This document shows, one piece after another, positions 5,029-6,948 of a stretch of DNA of 6,948 bases. Every line of letters starts with the position of its first letter. Position 1 is the first letter of the stretch. Under the pieces are notes generated by a model. The model did no database searches. It worked only from the letters and a program-made list of their open reading frames with translations, and was not told where the DNA came from. A program made the position numbers and the translations under genes. This DNA comes from an uncultured Saprospiraceae bacterium (GTDB lineage: Bacteria; Bacteroidota; Bacteroidia; Chitinophagales; Saprospiraceae), in assembly GCA_937967535.1 (NCBI GenBank), contig CALCMV010000043.1:1-6948 (forward strand). The letters run 5' to 3'.

Positions 5029-6525
5029 TTATCTTCCAATCATTTCGCTGTAATAATCGGTACGTTTGATTTTTGCAGAAAGCCAGATATTGTAATTGAT
5101 ACCTTCATTGGCTGCGGGTTCGAAGTCGGGATAGGTTTCGAGAAATTGCTTGATTTTACCGATGACTTTCTCATTTTTTAAAGGTTGTGGAATTTGGATA
5201 AATTCGCGCAAAATATCCAAAAACATAGCTTCGCGTTGGTAGCCTTCCTCTTTGAGTAGCTCGCGGTGAGTACGGCGAAGATTGTCGTAAATATTTTTGG
5301 CGTAATTGTAGTTTTTGTCTTCGAAGTGATAGATGATTTCCATGATTTTGAGGCTGATTTTCCATACGGCAGCAAGTTTGTTGAAGGAAGGGTCGGCTAT
5401 AATGAGTGCGAGATATTTGAAGGCTTTATTGAGGTCTTTATCATTGAAGTAAACGGTAGAGAGATTGATAAAATACCCCAGGGCATGTGGGTGAGTGAGT
5501 GGGAGAGGGCTTTCTTTGAGGGCTTCCTGTGCGATACGGATAGCTTCTTTATTATTGCCTGCATAAGAATTGACGATAAATTTGGAGAGTTGATATAATC
5601 TGACATATTGTTGTTGGAGTAAGCCGTTGTGTTCTTGGAGTGCTTTTTCTAGAGCATCCACATGAGAGAGTGCTTTAGTATAATCTTTAATTTTTATCTC
5701 CGCATTAATCAACCAAATAAGCATAATAATTTTATGTTTATGATTTTTCTGCGTAAATAGTCTTTCTTGCGTGAATTTTTTGAGTGTTTCATCAAGGTAT
5801 TCTGAAAGCAAATGATATTCTTGCCTTTGCAGTAAGGACTGACGTACACAGGCATCAATTTCAAGTTTTATGGTCACAGAATCTTTAAATTCATCCATCA
5901 TCTGCGATTCTTCTATAATCTTGTCTAGGGTTTGGTACAGGTTTGTGCTTTTATTGGAAAAATTGGTGATACGCATGTTGTAACCAACGGTAGCCAAAAG
6001 AAATTGGGTTTCTTCAATTTTTTGATGTATCTTATTGTACTTTCTTTTGCGATGGATGTATTCTGCGGGATTGATGCTAGACAGATGGCTGATTAATTTT
6101 GTGTACTGCTCATAAATTAAGTGCATGGAAGGGTAATTTTCAAGTTTCTGGGCAGCTTTTTCGGCTTCGTCAAGGTATTGTTTAGATTTTTCATAATCCG
6201 ATTTGTATAAAAATATTTTGGCTAATCGCAACAATCGAAACACCTCAAAAGACTCATCTTTTTTGCGGTAAAGCTCTACAAGGCTATCTTCTATTTCTTG
6301 TATCAATCTGTTTTTTAGCCGATAATAATTATTTTTGTTGCTGCCGGGCAATACAACAGAGATAATGGCATCATCATACTCATCAATTTTTTCTTTGCGT
6401 ATGATGTCAAATAGCTGAACTAATGATTTCGTCCCTTTACTTTTGTATTTTGAAGTAAATAATTTGAAATTTCTGATTTCCTCTTTATTTAATGACTTTA
6501 CAAGTTCAGTTAGTTGGTATTTCAT
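5029..6525 (-). CDS. TPR-like helical repeat protein of unknown function
   Basis: The product has 498 residues, soluble, with no signal peptide or membrane segment, and almost wholly alpha-helical by sequence. The start MKYQLTELVKSLNKEEIRNF followed by KLFTSKYKSK resembles the N-terminus of a common Bacteroidota family of about 500-residue hypothetical proteins (a Leu-rich helix, then 'sLxkxExrxFklf'). Helical pairs with TPR-like spacing are seen at about 103-128 (YEKSKQYLDEAEKAAQKLEN), 276-299 (DYTKALSHVDALEKALQEHN), 321-339 (GNNKEAIRIAQEALKESPLP) and 350-377 (YFNDKDLNKAFKYLALII). The region 40-90 is Lys/Glu-rich. A protein-protein scaffold is the natural inference; the partner is unknown. 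The gene is complete. Its stop codon touches the inverted hexamer array, a perfect 13-bp inverted repeat lies 31 nt upstream of the start, and a possible transposon-like inverted repeat brackets the gene. Confidence 0.85.
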   Translation of the reverse strand: MKYQLTELVKSLNKEEIRNFKLFTSKYKSKGTKSLVQLFDIIRKEKIDEYDDAIISVVLPGSNKNNYYRLKNRLIQEIEDSLVELYRKKDESFEVFRLLRLAKIFLYKSDYEKSKQYLDEAEKAAQKLENYPSMHLIYEQYTKLISHLSSINPAEYIHRKRKYNKIHQKIEETQFLLATVGYNMRITNFSNKSTNLYQTLDKIIEESQMMDEFKDSVTIKLEIDACVRQSLLQRQEYHLLSEYLDETLKKFTQERLFTQKNHKHKIIMLIWLINAEIKIKDYTKALSHVDALEKALQEHNGLLQQQYVRLYQLSKFIVNSYAGNNKEAIRIAQEALKESPLPLTHPHALGYFINLSTVYFNDKDLNKAFKYLALIIADPSFNKLAAVWKISLKIMEIIYHFEDKNYNYAKNIYDNLRRTHRELLKEEGYQREAMFLDILREFIQIPQPLKNEKVIGKIKQFLETYPDFEPAANEGINYNIWLSAKIKRTDYYSEMIGR

Positions 6526-6555
6526 ATACTAATAATGGATAAGGAATTTTGACAC

Positions 6556-6594
6556 TTTTTTGAAATGTGAGTTATTATTTTACATTTCAAAAAA
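6556..6594. promoter_or_regulatory. 13-bp perfect inverted repeat upstream of the TPR-like gene
   Basis: ttttttgaaatgt (6556-6568) and acatttcaaaaaa (6582-6594) are perfect inverted copies with a 13-nt spacer, 31-69 nt upstream of the start at 6525. The spacing between half-site centres (26 nt) would put the two tgaaatgt/acatttca half-sites about two and a half helical turns apart. It could be an operator, or, because of the T and A runs at its ends, a two-way terminator of transcripts coming from either side. The sequence does not decide. Confidence 0.6.
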
Positions 6595-6626
6595 TTATCA
6601 ACTGTAATTTTAAACATGCTCTTAGG

Positions 6627-6910
6627 TAATCGGGAAATCAGGCTAACGAATATATAATTTGTTATTTATCAATACAATAAGAATTGTAATAAAATTAATT
6701 TGAAATAAATCACAAATTAACACAAGTCATTGATAATGAGTCTTTTACCTTCTCGGTTCAGCCGAAACCGGTTTCCGAATACACCAATGTCCAAAGTCCG
6801 ATAATATTACTGGACTTTGGACATTGGGGAATTAGGAAATTTGGTATTAGGTAAATTGTTTTTTCTCAAATAATTATAAAGTTAAATTAATTGAATATTT
6901 TTCTACCTTA
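6627..6910. other. Intergenic region with a G+C-richer island and hairpins
   Basis: No gene is seen. The left part is very AT-rich. At 6752-6780 there is a local G+C-richer island with a 12-bp perfect palindrome gaaaccggtttc (6764-6775) and an overlapping alternative stem (tcgg at 6753-6756 with ccga at 6762-6765). The strong hairpin at 6784-6827 follows, then short attagg-type direct repeats at 6831-6853. A small RNA encoded here is conceivable but not supported by any recognised family or clear promoter. Confidence 0.4.
6784..6827. repeat. 16-bp perfect inverted repeat with 12-nt loop
   Basis: ccaatgtccaaagtcc (6784-6799) and ggactttggacattgg (6812-6827) are perfectly complementary around gataatattact. 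The right arm contains the near-tandem ggactttggacatt, with a period of about 7 to 8 nt. No T run follows on either strand, so it is not a standard terminator. It lies in the divergent region between the TPR-like gene (minus) and a possible plus-strand gene at 6911. Confidence 0.8.
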
Positions 6911-6948
6911 ATGAAAATTAAATACCTGATAATCAATTACTTACGATT
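6911..6948 (+). CDS. Possible 5' end of a gene running off the window
   Basis: An ATG at 6911 opens a frame that stays open to the edge, giving MKIKYLIINYLR (12 full codons). A Lys-containing start followed by hydrophobic residues could be the beginning of a signal peptide or membrane segment. The A-rich start context (cttaatgaaaa) fits the other genes here. Twelve codons are far too few for identification, and this could be chance. Confidence 0.25.
   Translation, partial: MKIKYLIINYLR

Larger units (their letters stand above)
4832..6626. mobile_element. Possible element bounded by a 17-bp inverted repeat, no transposase
   Basis: ccttagagcatgtttaa (4832-4848) and ttaaacatgctcttagg (6610-6626) are inverted copies matching at 16 of 17 positions, 1.8 kb apart. 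Taking the ends as GAGCATGTTTAA, both are flanked directly by TTA (4834-4836 and 6622-6624), as a 3-bp target duplication would be. GAG-starting ends and 3-bp TNA duplications are known in some IS5-family subgroups. The interior holds the hexamer arrays and one TPR-like gene but nothing like a transposase. It may be a passenger-carrying non-autonomous element, two independent copies of a short repeat, or chance. Only the inverted repeat and flanking TTA are observed. Confidence 0.35.

Noticed and set aside
5266..5598. 110-codon plus-strand frame opposite the TPR-like gene
   Set aside because: Antisense shadow of a long helical protein with Glu/Lys-biased codons; no start context or family resemblance.
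6627..6910. tRNA or other known structural RNA gene
   Set aside because: I looked for a cloverleaf with the TpsiC-loop consensus and for familiar riboswitch or sRNA cores and found none; the hairpins do not fit a known class.

Overview
The window looks like a piece of a Bacteroidota chromosome, probably from a Cytophagia, Saprospiria or similar lineage. The support is an AT-rich sequence, start codons preceded by A/T-rich stretches without a clear Shine-Dalgarno, a candidate Bacteroidota-type promoter (TTTG, 19 nt, TTACTTTG), and protein types common in that phylum: a short M56 peptidase, a Bacteroidota-type Bax-inhibitor-1 protein, a small secreted beta protein with a sorting-domain-like end, and a TPR-like protein of about 500 residues. 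The genus cannot be named from the sequence.

Layout: 1-291 is non-coding and repeat-rich. A BlaR1/M56-type membrane metallopeptidase (292-1389, +) is followed by a candidate promoter and a 40-bp higher-order repeat array, then purU, encoding formyltetrahydrofolate deformylase (1564-2424, +). Between purU and the convergent BI-1 gene lies a nested inverted-repeat element of about 345 bp (2434-2777). The rest of the coding DNA is on the minus strand: a BI-1/YccA-type membrane protein (2876-3589), a small conserved soluble protein (3749-4096), a small secreted protein (4341-4709) and a long TPR-like helical protein (5029-6525). The first three of these each have a convincing intrinsic terminator downstream, so they appear to be single-gene units. 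The last 420 bases are non-coding with two strong hairpins, plus a possible plus-strand gene start at 6911 that runs off the edge.

The genes do not form one pathway. PurU is folate one-carbon housekeeping; the others are envelope or unknown-function genes. The intergenic DNA is the unusual part. At least three intergenic spaces carry short tandem repeats (units of 6, 9 and about 15 bp) that recur in inverted orientation a short distance away, giving hairpins with tandem-repeat arms. The unit sequences differ but the architecture is the same. A separate 17-bp inverted repeat (16/17), flanked on both sides by the trinucleotide TTA, brackets the TPR-like gene at a distance of 1.8 kb and resembles transposon ends, although no transposase is present.
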